Source: Paenibacillus sp. V4I3 (lineage in GTDB: Bacteria > Bacillota > Bacilli > Paenibacillales > NBRC-103111). From it: 64,000 bases of DNA. Below the pieces are notes generated by a model. The model worked only from the letters and a program-made list of their open reading frames with translations, had not been told where the DNA came from and made no database searches. The stretch covers positions 3,446,501 to 3,510,500 of the forward strand of contig NZ_JAUSZA010000001.1 in assembly GCF_030817215.1 (NCBI RefSeq), given 5' to 3'. Position numbers and translations under genes: made by a program. How positions within the stretch are numbered: position 1 is the stretch's first letter; every line of letters begins with the position of its first letter. Below are positions 8,701 through 17,969 of the stretch, one piece after another.

Positions 8701-11511
8701 GTCTTTGGAACCGCAGCTTACGCAGCAGGAAAGGTCGGGCAAGCGATCAGCTTGAACGGGACGGATAACTACGTTATGCTGCCGGCGTCGCACCCCATGA
8801 CCAATTACAACGAGATCACCCTCGCAACCTGGGTGTATTGGAATGGAAGCAGCCAGTGGCAGCGGATCTTCGACTTTGGCAGCAACACCAATCAATACAT
8901 GTTCCTTACGCCGAGATCGGGCAGTAATAAGCTGCTTTTCGATATCAAGAACGGCAGCAGCGAACAATCCGTGGAAACTGCGCAAATACCGGCCAATCAA
9001 TGGGTGCATGTGGCGGTGACGCTGGGGAATGGCACGGCGAAGCTGTATGTGGGCGGCGCGCTGAAGGCGACCAAAAGCGGTTTCACGATCAAACCGAGCG
9101 ATATCCAGCCTGGCACGAACTACATCGGCAAAAGCCAATTTCCCGATCCGCTGTTTAACGGCATGATCGACGAATTCCAAATATACAATCGCGTCTTGAG
9201 CGATGCCGAGATTCAAGCGGTGTATAACGCTCAAACAGCAGTCGGGTATGATAACAGCTTGCTCACGTTCTTGCTGAATCAAGCTGCTGCAGCAGGCAAT
9301 GCCAGTATCTATACGGCTGACAGCGTGCAAGCTTTGCAGCAGGCAATCCCTGCGGCACAAGCTGTCGCTTCCAACACTGGCTCAAGCCAGGCTCAAATTG
9401 ACTCCGCAGCCGACAGCTTAAAGGTGGCATACGAAGGTTTGGTCTATCTGCCGGGCGTTCCGGCAATCGCTCCCGTAGCGGACAAAACCGTTATAGCGGG
9501 TAATCAGCTCACCTTCAAGCTTCATCAATTGAACTCCGTTGCCGGCACCGTATTCAGTGTCAGCGGGTTGCCGCAAGGAGCGGTTTACGATGCGGATAAG
9601 CGTACTGTCATATGGACGCCGGACATAACGCAGGGAGGCGTCTATACCGTAACCTTAACAGCTGCAGCGAACGGAGGGGCAACTTCCCGCACCGTCAAGC
9701 TCACCGTAAAAGGTCAGCCGGTCATCGCCTCCAATGAAACTGTGGAGCTTACCTCAAAACAAACGTTTACGTATCAGGTGAAAGGGGCGGATCCGACGGG
9801 TGCGACGCTGACCTACAGCGCTGCCAAATTGCCTTCGGGCGCGGCGCTCGATTCGGTCACTGGCGTCTTCACATGGACTCCGGCTCATGCGAATTACGGC
9901 GACAACTTTGTCACCTTTATAGTGAGCAACGGCTTGTATAAGATCAGCCAAACGGCCCAATTTAAGGTCAATCTCGGCATGTTGAAGCCGGACGGCTATA
10001 CCAAGGGCAGCTACTATCTGTATCAGAAGGAATTCGAGCGGATCCAAGCTGCGCTCGCTTTGCCGGGTGCCGATAAAGCGGCGCTTGTCGCGCAGCTCGC
10101 TCAAGCCGAAGCGGCGCTGGTGTCAACAATCACACTCACTGCGCCGAAAGTTGACGTGTCGTCTTCGATGGTCGTTGCTTCCACTGTAGCCTGGCCTAAC
10201 GCCAGCGCAGGGTCGGCCGCAGTGAACGGATGGCGGGCGTTTGACGGCAATACGGGCACCTATACCGATGCCACGGCCAACCCAAGCTGGATTCTCGTCG
10301 ATTTGGGAGAAGGCAATGCCAAATCAATCGGCAGCGTCAGGTTCTATCCGAGAAGCAATTTTGTGCCCCGGATCAACGGCTCGATCATTCAAGGTTCGGG
10401 CGATGGAACGAACTGGACCGATCTTTATACGATTAACGGCATCGGTGCGTTGGCATGGAATTCAGGCGCGATTACGAATACGACGGCCTTCCGTTATCTG
10501 CGCTTCTATTCTCCGAGCGGGAGCTCGAACGTCGCCGAGCTTGAGTTCTTCGAGAAGCCGATCGACCGAACCCTGATTAATGTCTTGAATTCGGAAGCCA
10601 ATGCGCTGAACGGCACGAAGTACCCGGCGGATCAATGGCAAGCCCTACAGAGTGCACTTGACAAAATGAATGCTGTGCCGGCTGCCGCGTCTCAGGAGAT
10701 CATTGATACGGCTACCGCGGATGTGATTGTCACGCTGAAGGCGCTGCAGATCGACAAGACGCCGCCTGTGACGACGGCTGTCGTTGCACAGTCTCAGCCG
10801 GATGGTCAGAACGGATGGTATGTACACGCTGTAACAGTTAGCCTTAGCGTTTATGACAATCTGTCGGGCGCAGCCAAAACCGAGTACAGTCTGGACGGCG
10901 GCAGCACATGGCAGGCTTATACATCGGCGTTAACGTTCGGCAAAGATGACAAATATACCGTGAGCTACCGTTCGACCGACAATGCCGGCAATGCTGAAGA
11001 GGCCAAAACAATTAGCTTTAATCTGGATGCAACCCTACCTACGATTACGGTATCTGGCGTGGTGTACGGAACGTTCAACGATTCAGGGGATATGACTCCG
11101 ATCATTAAGCTGAGCGATATCTTGTCTGGGATTGACAGCAGCAAGTCGACGGTTACGCTGGATACGTATGGCGTACAGCAAGGAGCGACTATTCCGCTCT
11201 ATACGCTGGCACTCGGCTCGCACTCGCTGATCGTGACGGCAAGTGACCTGGCAGGGAATACGAGCAGCCAGACGATCATGTTCCAGATTACGACCAGTAT
11301 CCAATCCTTGCAGGCCTTGGTCACACGCTTTAAGACTGCCGGATGGATCGATAACGCCGGCATCGCAAACAGCTTGCAAAGCAAATTGGCTGCCAACAAT
11401 CTGGCCGCTTTTGTAAATGAAGTACAAGCGCAAAACGGCAAGCATATCTCTGTGCAAGCCGCAGGCTACTTACTTCGGGATGCCAAGTATTTGCCCACCT
11501 CCATAAAATGA
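5746..11511 (+). CDS. Multimodular secreted alginate-lyase-family protein with LamG, discoidin and FIMAH domains
   Basis: Start at ATG 5746 is set by the GGAGG just upstream. Basic n-region, hydrophobic core and AAA-E cleavage site (~residue 40) give a secretory signal. Modules in order: alginate-lyase-type domain ~50-480 (NQHLYPLIGAM; MGRDQAHGAGD), CBM-like sandwich ~483-590, He_PIG Ig ~605-695, discoidin-like ~750-890, FIVAR-like helices, a LamG/concanavalin-like domain ~965-1160 (ending in the typical DEFQIYNRVLSDAEIQA), FIVAR, two He_PIG Igs ~1235-1405, F5/8C ~1465-1605, FIVAR, Ig-like, and a C-terminal FIMAH-type domain (~1848-1921, GKHISVQAAGYLLRDA). The first ~890 residues are very close to the upstream gene, but the C-terminal half is quite different, pointing to module exchange. 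Likely an extracellular polysaccharide lyase. Confidence 0.88.
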   Translation: MKVRKRLRYGNSLKSMLSLLVSICVMAMILPLAAGVAAAETTTQSMITDYQPTINEVIDASGFKHPGVGLTKDILENLRTQVRAQKEPWNTYFNQMLLSSAAAKTVTSSNQSGTDPTKPASDAFNSQGFDSKFIADALKAYTQAILYVVTGDETYRANAMHMIRIWSQMDPAKYVYFTDAHIHTGIPLNRMVTAAEILRYTSTQTEELKWTDKDTTDFTTNLITPVIETFQHTNYRFMNQHLYPLIGAMAGYIFTGNKDRYNEGVEWFTVNKTAVDQGQNGAIKQLFRLVDKNDLTGETVNPPVVQHVEMGRDQAHGAGDVTNAEILARLLLAQGTKVDPVEGTISTAPNAVGPYEFLNDRILDAAEYFAKFMIGYDTPWIPVAAHRDANGNPTIIYKELSQQYRGRLTQNTWELFYYYKYVKGINMEERAPYFTQMFADRVFYNWDGVDGGGDFWLFIPKAAEAEGTKYLVKPIVEPYREIEDRYSALDSNSATMQDGSASYARISATQAGSKIALVGSGNGTRNIGFRIRTNGVATMEAFGDTLTLPDTKGQWRYVTYAFNDYQGLGDLLYITVKGAGTTVDIDHINVQAGTLLTPPVFTAGNKDLHLFTYVGSTTTINYDFSATDASATDVVTYQIDNKPEGAVFDESTGAFSWKPTQAGTYSFVVGASDGTTVTAKDVTVVVTNDRQSAVSAVIAPYNVNNSYISSTLNTYNRAYADVMNQISSASDDVFYQKLSDLNNAVEGLQLLTPLLSDGSMNYANMFVSSTFGTQLPMLLDNYAGSFAGYYLAQNLSYFMDFGPGYKVSANAFGLQVRASFPERIGGTALFGSNDRVNWTRLTPDLTTVTEDMQRLEVQDDLKNEQFRFLKIQMIQPSSTMIELSEFRIFGERHETVTKMASTIADALAEAAKLPAENYSKQSYYLFQKELEYVKNAVGNPDYTEQELINEIYDARSLLVPYTSSLYSFEGNAKNTFGFTSSTDGTVFGTAAYAAGKVGQAISLNGTDNYVMLPASHPMTNYNEITLATWVYWNGSSQWQRIFDFGSNTNQYMFLTPRSGSNKLLFDIKNGSSEQSVETAQIPANQWVHVAVTLGNGTAKLYVGGALKATKSGFTIKPSDIQPGTNYIGKSQFPDPLFNGMIDEFQIYNRVLSDAEIQAVYNAQTAVGYDNSLLTFLLNQAAAAGNASIYTADSVQALQQAIPAAQAVASNTGSSQAQIDSAADSLKVAYEGLVYLPGVPAIAPVADKTVIAGNQLTFKLHQLNSVAGTVFSVSGLPQGAVYDADKRTVIWTPDITQGGVYTVTLTAAANGGATSRTVKLTVKGQPVIASNETVELTSKQTFTYQVKGADPTGATLTYSAAKLPSGAALDSVTGVFTWTPAHANYGDNFVTFIVSNGLYKISQTAQFKVNLGMLKPDGYTKGSYYLYQKEFERIQAALALPGADKAALVAQLAQAEAALVSTITLTAPKVDVSSSMVVASTVAWPNASAGSAAVNGWRAFDGNTGTYTDATANPSWILVDLGEGNAKSIGSVRFYPRSNFVPRINGSIIQGSGDGTNWTDLYTINGIGALAWNSGAITNTTAFRYLRFYSPSGSSNVAELEFFEKPIDRTLINVLNSEANALNGTKYPADQWQALQSALDKMNAVPAAASQEIIDTATADVIVTLKALQIDKTPPVTTAVVAQSQPDGQNGWYVHAVTVSLSVYDNLSGAAKTEYSLDGGSTWQAYTSALTFGKDDKYTVSYRSTDNAGNAEEAKTISFNLDATLPTITVSGVVYGTFNDSGDMTPIIKLSDILSGIDSSKSTVTLDTYGVQQGATIPLYTLALGSHSLIVTASDLAGNTSSQTIMFQITTSIQSLQALVTRFKTAGWIDNAGIANSLQSKLAANNLAAFVNEVQAQNGKHISVQAAGYLLRDAKYLPTSIK

Positions 11512-11550
11512 CGCATCAAATTTGCTTAGTGTAATCGCCTTTTGTTTTTC

Positions 11551-11612
11551 ACTCCCTCTTGTGCAGACAGTATGGAAATAAACTTTCCTAATGCACGAGA
11601 GGGAGTTTTTTA
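11551..11612 (+). terminator. Rho-independent terminator
   Basis: ACTCCCTCTTGTGCA (11551-11565) pairs with TGCACGAGAGGGAGT (11592-11606), one G-T pair, then six T. Confidence 0.9.
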
Positions 11613-11741
11613 TACACCCTGATTCGGCATGAAAAAGTTGATATTTTGCAAAGGGGGGATGCGATTGGAGAAGCGCCGGTAACAGCTGCGGTGATAATAG
11701 CGCAATGAGTGTTTATCAAAGTTTAAAGGAGATGATTTGTG

Positions 11742-13811
11742 ATGAGGAAGATTTTAGCATTTTCAATTATTTTAAGCCTCTTGGTGAGTATGATTGGGTA
11801 TGTTAATGAAGGGAAAGCAGCAACTGCCTTTGTTCATCCTGGCATAATGCAGACACAGGCAGATTTCGATCGCATGACGCAGATGGTGGGCGCGGGCACG
11901 CAGCCGTATCTGGACGGTTATAATCAACTGGTGGGCAGCCCGCTTTCATCGTCCAATTGGACACCGCGTGCCACTGCTACGATTAATCGCGGCGGGACTG
12001 ACGACAATGTAGCCTTGTTGTACATCGATGTTGCCCGCGCTTACCAGAATGCCTTGCTATGGAAGATTACCGGAAACACGGCTAACGGAAACACGGCGCG
12101 TGACATTCTGAACGCCTGGTCTTCCACACTTACGACGATCGGCGGCACTGCAGACCGCTATTTGGCTTCCGGACTTTACGGATATCAAATGGCTAACGCA
12201 GCAGAGATTATGCGGGGCTATTCCGGTTTTAATGTGACCCAGATGCAAAACATGCTGTTGAATGTATTTTACAAGCCTCTTAACGAGCGCTTCCTTATTG
12301 GCAATGAATACGGCGGGGATCACAACGACGCATATATCCAAAATTACTGGGCGAACTGGGATCTGGCCAATATGGCCACGACAGTTGCGATTGGGATTTT
12401 TTGTGACCGCCGGGATATCTATGACATAGGAGTCGAATATTTTAAAAACGGCGCTGGAAACGGTTCCATCTATAATGCGATTCCATTCCTGCACCCGGGT
12501 GGGCTCGCACAGTGGCAGGAATCTGGACGCGATCAGGCGCACACACAGCTGGGCATTGGATTAATGGCTTCGATCAATGAAATGGCCTGGAATCAAGGCG
12601 AGGACTTGTATGGGTGGGGAAACAACCGCTTCATGCGCGCCGCCGAATACGTTGCCAAATATAACAACGGAAATGACGTACCGTTTGCGACCTATGAATG
12701 GGGCTCCGGCACCAACGGCGCCGTTCAAACACAAACCGTGATTTCCGATGCCAGCCGCAATGAAATGCGTCCGGTTTGGGAAATGATATACAACCATTAC
12801 GCCAACCGCAAAGGGCTGTCGGTACCCAATATTGCCGCCCGCGCCCAACTCATGAGACCTGAAGGCGGTCCCAACACTTCCTATGGCTCGACATTCGACC
12901 AGCCCGGATTCGGTACACTTCTCTATACCCGGCCGTCCGGCAGCGGCGGAACTGCAACTCTTCCCGGTGGTAATATTCCTGACGGCACTTATCGGATCAT
13001 CGTGCGCAGTACCAGCAAAGCTCTGGATGCAGCCGGAACAGCAAATGGTTCAGCAGTACAGCAATGGACACCTAATGGAGGAACTAATCAACAATGGGTG
13101 GTTACCCATCTTGGCGGCGGCCAATATAGTGTTAAAGATGTGCGGAGCGGTAAAAATCTGGATATAACCAGTGGGTCTCTGGATCATGGCGCCAAATTTG
13201 AGTTGTGGAGCAGCACTGGCGGAGACAATCAGAAATTTGCTTTTCTCCCTGTAGGCAGCGGCTATCACCGCCTCACCCCCGTGCATAGCAACAAACCAGC
13301 AGACGTGGAAGGCAATTCCACCTCAGATGGAGCCCTTATCCAGCAATGGCGATATGTTCTTGGCAATAACGAGCAGTGGAGGCTCGAGCCGATATCCGTA
13401 AACGTTCGCTTGCAATCGTATAACTTTCCGGACCGTTACATTCGTCACAGTAACTATCGTGCACAGATAGATGCCAATGTTTCTCCGGTTCAAGACTCTC
13501 AGTTCAAGATGGTTACCGGATTGGCTGATTCGACGGGAGTTTCGTTCGAGTCCATCAACTTCCCTGGGAGCTACCTGCGAGTCCGATCCAATGGAGAAGT
13601 TTGGCTGGATTCGAACGATAGCACGACAACTTTCAAAAATGATGCAACCTTCCGTCGCGTGGCAGGATTGGCGGATGCCCAAAAATCGTCCTACCAAATG
13701 TGGACGGATTCGACCAAATTTCTGCGCCACTCCAATTATCTAATGTATGCTCAGGCTGGATCAGGATCGACGTTTAACGCTGATGCGACATTCACTGAAG
13801 TCGCTCCTTAA
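11742..13811 (+). CDS. Secreted alginate-lyase-family protein with ricin-B and AbfB domains
   Basis: AAAGGAG at 11725-11731 serves either ATG 11742 or the adjoining GTG 11739. A signal peptide ends near GKAA-T (~residue 27). An alginate-lyase-type domain follows (~28-400): FVHPGIMQTQADFDRM, NYWANWDLANM and ESGRDQAHTQLGIG. Next comes a ricin-type beta-trefoil (~410-550, QQW repeats such as NQQWVV and NEQWRL), then an AbfB/CBM42-like trefoil (~551-689, SYNFPDRYIRHSNY and FLRHSNYLMYAQ). AbfB modules bind arabinofuranose side chains in known fungal and bacterial enzymes, so the substrate may carry arabinose. It is more distant from the two upstream lyases and ends in its own terminator. Confidence 0.88.
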   Translation: MRKILAFSIILSLLVSMIGYVNEGKAATAFVHPGIMQTQADFDRMTQMVGAGTQPYLDGYNQLVGSPLSSSNWTPRATATINRGGTDDNVALLYIDVARAYQNALLWKITGNTANGNTARDILNAWSSTLTTIGGTADRYLASGLYGYQMANAAEIMRGYSGFNVTQMQNMLLNVFYKPLNERFLIGNEYGGDHNDAYIQNYWANWDLANMATTVAIGIFCDRRDIYDIGVEYFKNGAGNGSIYNAIPFLHPGGLAQWQESGRDQAHTQLGIGLMASINEMAWNQGEDLYGWGNNRFMRAAEYVAKYNNGNDVPFATYEWGSGTNGAVQTQTVISDASRNEMRPVWEMIYNHYANRKGLSVPNIAARAQLMRPEGGPNTSYGSTFDQPGFGTLLYTRPSGSGGTATLPGGNIPDGTYRIIVRSTSKALDAAGTANGSAVQQWTPNGGTNQQWVVTHLGGGQYSVKDVRSGKNLDITSGSLDHGAKFELWSSTGGDNQKFAFLPVGSGYHRLTPVHSNKPADVEGNSTSDGALIQQWRYVLGNNEQWRLEPISVNVRLQSYNFPDRYIRHSNYRAQIDANVSPVQDSQFKMVTGLADSTGVSFESINFPGSYLRVRSNGEVWLDSNDSTTTFKNDATFRRVAGLADAQKSSYQMWTDSTKFLRHSNYLMYAQAGSGSTFNADATFTEVAP

Positions 13812-13841
13812 GCCCTTTCTGGAAGAAATATGAATATCGGA

Positions 13842-13872
13842 GGATGGTAAATCTGCCATCCCCCTTTTTTTT
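13842..13872 (+). terminator. Rho-independent terminator
   Basis: GGATGG, loop TAAATCTG, CCATCC, then CCC and eight T. Confidence 0.88.
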
Positions 13873-13928
13873 GCGGATATTGCAGGCGGATTTAAAGAAA
13901 TCTGATGAAATTGAATAATATTGCAATA

Positions 13929-13942
13929 GATAGAGCGTTTTC
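13929..13942. promoter_or_regulatory. Possible cre (CcpA) site upstream of the GH50-like gene
   Basis: On the minus strand the site reads TGAAAACGCTCTAT, two mismatches from the Bacillus cre consensus TGWAARCGYTWNCW. It lies about 55 bases before the next start, where carbon catabolite repression would make sense. Single-site match only. Confidence 0.35.
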
Positions 13943-13997
13943 ATTTTGATAGAGTTTATTGTGAAAACAAAGAACAAGCATTGGAGTGAGGGCAAGT

Positions 13998-15980
13998 ATG
14001 ATATTTATCATGGCAAATACATTTCGGTGCGGCCCAGAAGTGCGGTTGCACATTATAAATGAGGGACAATTTTATGTGGAAACTTCTTCGGATGGCGGAA
14101 GTGTACATCTGGATGGTTCCCATTATTCACAAGGAATTTGGGTTGATTATGATTTCGTGACAGCCGATGTGTACCACGAATCCCACGATGTATTAGTCAT
14201 TATTTTTACCTTTCAGGATGAAGACGGTCGTTCGATTTCCGTACATTTCGGCGTACTTCCGTATGTAAAAACGCGAGTATGCTTGCCTTTAAATGCCTTA
14301 AACGGAGAAAAATTGTTTTTGGACCGGTTTCCCGGTGTCATGCAATCTGTTCTTAGGGGCGATTCTTCTGTGGATCGGAGCCGGATCGACGGGTTCTCGA
14401 TCTCTACAATCCCATCGGTTTCAGCCAGACGCTTCGAAGTTACTGGGTTGCAGTTGACCCTTTCCGTACCGGACTTCCTATATGAGCCAAGCCCTTATAT
14501 CGATGAACTCGGGCAGTTAGCCTGGAAGGAATGGCCAGGAAAAACGAGTTCCCTGGACGAATTGGAACGCGGCTTGAAGGAACAGATTCTTCTGGCCAGG
14601 GAACGTTCCGATGCCTGCACGTCGGATATAAGCTTATACGGCGGTTGGAAGGAGCTTCGCTTCGATCCAACCGGTTATTTCCGTACTGAATTCGACGGGA
14701 TGCGTTGGTGGTTTGTGGATCCGGACGGGTATGCGATGTTCAGTACGGGAATGGACTGTGTAGGACCCTATGGAGAAATGCGGATTTCCGGTATGGAGCA
14801 TTTGGTTCCCCCCCTTCCGGATAAGATTGGGCCGTTTCGTGATGCATGGACGCCGCACGGATATTGTTTGGCAGTTTCCAATATGATTCGTATTTTTGGC
14901 GATAAATGGCGGGAAGCTTGGACAGAGCTGACAGAGCATCGATTGAAGGATTGGGGAATCAATACGATAGGGAATTGGTCCCAACCGGATTTTATCAGCC
15001 GTTCTGAGATTTCGTATGTTTATCCGATGGAAGGGTTTCCGTCCACGAAAGAAATGATTTTTCGGGATTTTCCAGACGTTTACAACCCGGAATACGAGCG
15101 GAATTCCGCAGGTTTTGCGAAACAGCTTATTTCCTTGAAAGAAGATAAACGTTTAGTGGGATATTTTATGCGGAATGAACCCCACTGGGCATTCGTTGAC
15201 GGATTGAATTTGACGGAGGCCATGCTGCGGCATTCTTTTCCATTTGCCAGTAAACAACGGTTTATCGAATGGTTGAAGGAGAAGTATGAGACGCTTGCCC
15301 GATGGAATGCCGCCTGGGAGGCTTCCTACCAAGATTTCGGGGATTTGTTGGATAGCGGGAAAGTGGAGTTTAACGATAGTCGGGTACGTCAGCAAGATTT
15401 TGCTTTATTTAACCGTATGATGATCCGGCGATATGTAGAAATTCCTGCACGTCAATGCAAAGAAGCGGATCCCCACCATTTGAACATGGGCATGCGTTAT
15501 GCTTGGGTGGCAAACGATGACATTCTGGAAGGTTGCGAAGCTTTCGATGTGTTTAGTATCAATTGTTATCAGTTTCAACCGGACCAGGAACTTATCGAGC
15601 GTATCAGCAAGAGGTTAAAGAGACCGGTGATCATCGGCGAATTTCATTTCGGGGCTGCGGGTGCCGGAATGCTTGCCTATGGCATTCGGGCGGTTGCCAC
15701 CCAGGAAGATAGAGGGGTGGCATATCGATATTATGTGGAACAAGCTGCAGCGATTCCGGAACTGATCGGGGTTCATTATTTTCAGCTTAATGATCAGCCC
15801 GTATTAGGGCGGTTTGACGGAGAGAATTATCAAATCGGAGCGGTCGACGTGTGCCAGCGGCCATATCAGGCTTTTGTAGAACAGATGAAGCTGGCCCATC
15901 GAAACATGTATGAGGTCCGAACAGGCCTCAAACAGCCTCTGGACCAAGCTCCGATGGAAATTCCTAAGACCGGATTTTAG
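13998..15980 (+). CDS. GH50/agarase-like GH-A glycoside hydrolase, cytoplasmic
   Basis: ATG 13998 is preferred over an upstream in-frame GTG at 13986 because GAGGG sits ~6 bases before it. There is no signal peptide. The N-terminal ~215 residues look like a beta-sandwich; the rest is a TIM-barrel region. Marker segments match the GH50/agarase group: FDGMRWWFVDPDGYAMFSTG, DWGINTIGNWS, GYFMRNEPHW (proposed acid/base Glu394), and VIIGEFHFGA (proposed nucleophile Glu548). GH50 is best known for beta-agarases, but the locus is otherwise uronate-lyase rich, so I infer an exo-acting hydrolase on an imported oligosaccharide rather than an agarase. Other GH-A families such as GH42 are possible. Confidence 0.8.
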   Translation: MIFIMANTFRCGPEVRLHIINEGQFYVETSSDGGSVHLDGSHYSQGIWVDYDFVTADVYHESHDVLVIIFTFQDEDGRSISVHFGVLPYVKTRVCLPLNALNGEKLFLDRFPGVMQSVLRGDSSVDRSRIDGFSISTIPSVSARRFEVTGLQLTLSVPDFLYEPSPYIDELGQLAWKEWPGKTSSLDELERGLKEQILLARERSDACTSDISLYGGWKELRFDPTGYFRTEFDGMRWWFVDPDGYAMFSTGMDCVGPYGEMRISGMEHLVPPLPDKIGPFRDAWTPHGYCLAVSNMIRIFGDKWREAWTELTEHRLKDWGINTIGNWSQPDFISRSEISYVYPMEGFPSTKEMIFRDFPDVYNPEYERNSAGFAKQLISLKEDKRLVGYFMRNEPHWAFVDGLNLTEAMLRHSFPFASKQRFIEWLKEKYETLARWNAAWEASYQDFGDLLDSGKVEFNDSRVRQQDFALFNRMMIRRYVEIPARQCKEADPHHLNMGMRYAWVANDDILEGCEAFDVFSINCYQFQPDQELIERISKRLKRPVIIGEFHFGAAGAGMLAYGIRAVATQEDRGVAYRYYVEQAAAIPELIGVHYFQLNDQPVLGRFDGENYQIGAVDVCQRPYQAFVEQMKLAHRNMYEVRTGLKQPLDQAPMEIPKTGF

Positions 15981-16051
15981 TGGGTCAGATTATGATGACG
16001 GGAGTACCCCAACCTTAGGTCAAGGTAGGGGGGCTCTTGAAGTCAGCCGAA

Positions 16052-16098
16052 GAGGCTATTCCTGGTTTCTGAACCAAAGGGATAGCCTCATCTTTTTT
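16052..16098 (+). terminator. Rho-independent terminator
   Basis: GAGGCTATTCCT pairs with AGGGATAGCCTC (one G-T pair), with an inner GGTT/AACC stem, followed by ATCTTTTTTTA. Confidence 0.88.
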
Positions 16099-16221
16099 TA
16101 TCTGTTGTTTAATTGATACTAACATTATCGAAAGTAACTAGAAGAATCGTATTAAATGAAGCAGGCAAATGTAAGCTATTTGTAGTTATTCAAACCGATT
16201 AAGAAGCGAGGAAAGAGATTC

Positions 16222-17967
16222 ATGGGCCGATTTGGAAAACTTAGCCTTATCCGGCAAGTCCTTTATTTGATCTTGATCATGCTGATCATACTTCTGATTT
16301 CATTTGTCATTTCGAACAATATTGCAGGGCGCATAATCGAGAGGAAGGTCACGGACTCCGTTAGCAAAATACTTCTTCAGGTTGAAGAAAAAATGGAGAG
16401 CTTTTATTCGGACATGGAGGGAATCTCAACATCTCTGTTATATAGTCCGACGGTTCAAACCTACATGAGTTCGACGGATACCTTATCGATGGTCCTAATG
16501 AACAGTGAAATCATTTCGGTGTTCAGCAACACCATTACACTAAAAGAAAATATTAGAGGCATCCAGCTTTTCGACAAGGAGGAGACGTTGATCGCCAATA
16601 TCGGAGCAGGAACCAGCGAATCCGTTAAATTTCCGGTGGAAAGCACAGAGTATTCAGGGGTTTTGACATATCCGGATTCAACCTACACGGGACCCTACTA
16701 CTCCATTTCCGTTCCGATTTATAATCTGAAAAGCAACATTCACAGAGATTACCGAGGTTCAAGTGTTTTTATCATGGATGTAAATAACTTTAATAATATA
16801 TTGAAAAACGCAAAAATTACAGCCCATTCCCGTCTATTGCTTCTCGACCAAAACAACAAAATAATGGCCAGCGAAGGAAATACGCTCAATTTCGATACAT
16901 TCAATATAGAGGAGTGGAAGCTCGATAAACGATATATCGTGCAGACGATAACGCTGTCCCGTACCGGATGGAAGCTGATCAGCGTGATACCGAAGAACGA
17001 GCTGTTGCAGGAATTGGATACCGTTCAAAGGCTGAACATTGCGACGTATATCGTCATGTTTTGTATGCTCGGTTTATTTCTGTTTATCTTTTTCGCCCGC
17101 ATATTAAAGCCGATAAAGGCTTTAATGGACTTTATGAAGTCCTACCCGAAAAAGGGTGGAGAAAACCGCTTCAACGTTGTATACCACAATGAAATTGGCG
17201 TTCTCGCCGTCAATTTGAATAAAATGCTGGACGAAATTGATACGCTAAGCACAGAGATTCAGCTTACGCAAAAGCAGATGTACGAAATCGAAATCGCGAA
17301 AAAACAGATGGAAATCTCAGCATTTCGCAATCAGATTAGCCCTCACTTTTTGTACAACACAATGGAATGTATTCGCGCCATAGCCTTCTTTTACAAAGCT
17401 CAGGAAATTGCGGATATATCAACATCTTTATCCAACATGTTCAGGTACTCCGTTAAAGGGAATGACTTCGTAACGATCCAGGATGAAATCTCGCATGTCA
17501 AAGAATATGCGAAAATAATCGAGCTTCGCTTTATGGGAAGAATGCAAGTAGCAATCGAAGCGGATGAGGATCTGTTGGAAGTGAGGACGCTTAAAATGCT
17601 GCTTCAACCGATTGTGGAAAATGCTGTTTTTCACGGATTGGAGAAAAAAATCGACAACGGCACTGTTCAGATTACTGTGCAAAAGACTGCGCAGAACAAA
17701 GTTCAATACGTAATCTGGGATGACGGATACGGGATGGAAGATAAGCAGCTTGAGGAGCTGCTAAATTGCCTGCGGCAATTTGACACACCTAGCTATTCGA
17801 AGAATGATGCTAAACTAGGAATTGGGTTATCCAATATTTATCGGAGAATCAAGTTGTTTTACGGTGATGAGGCTGAGATGACCATACAAAGTAAATTACA
17901 TTTGGGTACAACGATCAGTATCACCTTCCCTGCGCAGGACCATTCCGAACAACTGGAGGACAAATAA
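16222..17967 (+). CDS. YesM-type sensor histidine kinase
   Basis: Membrane kinase of 581 residues. A TM segment at ~12-32 is followed by a Cache-like extracellular sensor, a second TM at ~275-297, HAMP, then the His_kinase (PF06580) domain. The phospho-acceptor His375 lies in NQISPHFLYNT. The N box is QPIVENAVFHGLE, with ATP-lid motifs WDDGYGMED and GIGLSNIYRRIKLFYG. GAGGAAAG precedes the ATG. It ends 2 bp before the response regulator gene, so the two are co-translated. Kinases of this class usually sense extracellular oligosaccharide, often through a binding lipoprotein; the adjacent ABC importer fits this. Confidence 0.93.
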   Translation: MGRFGKLSLIRQVLYLILIMLIILLISFVISNNIAGRIIERKVTDSVSKILLQVEEKMESFYSDMEGISTSLLYSPTVQTYMSSTDTLSMVLMNSEIISVFSNTITLKENIRGIQLFDKEETLIANIGAGTSESVKFPVESTEYSGVLTYPDSTYTGPYYSISVPIYNLKSNIHRDYRGSSVFIMDVNNFNNILKNAKITAHSRLLLLDQNNKIMASEGNTLNFDTFNIEEWKLDKRYIVQTITLSRTGWKLISVIPKNELLQELDTVQRLNIATYIVMFCMLGLFLFIFFARILKPIKALMDFMKSYPKKGGENRFNVVYHNEIGVLAVNLNKMLDEIDTLSTEIQLTQKQMYEIEIAKKQMEISAFRNQISPHFLYNTMECIRAIAFFYKAQEIADISTSLSNMFRYSVKGNDFVTIQDEISHVKEYAKIIELRFMGRMQVAIEADEDLLEVRTLKMLLQPIVENAVFHGLEKKIDNGTVQITVQKTAQNKVQYVIWDDGYGMEDKQLEELLNCLRQFDTPSYSKNDAKLGIGLSNIYRRIKLFYGDEAEMTIQSKLHLGTTISITFPAQDHSEQLEDK

Positions 17968-17969
17968 CC

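Noticed and set aside
8266..9360. 364-codon minus-strand ORF inside the second lyase gene
   Set aside because: Shadow of the real + strand gene in a GC-richer part; no ribosome-binding site and no recognisable domain.
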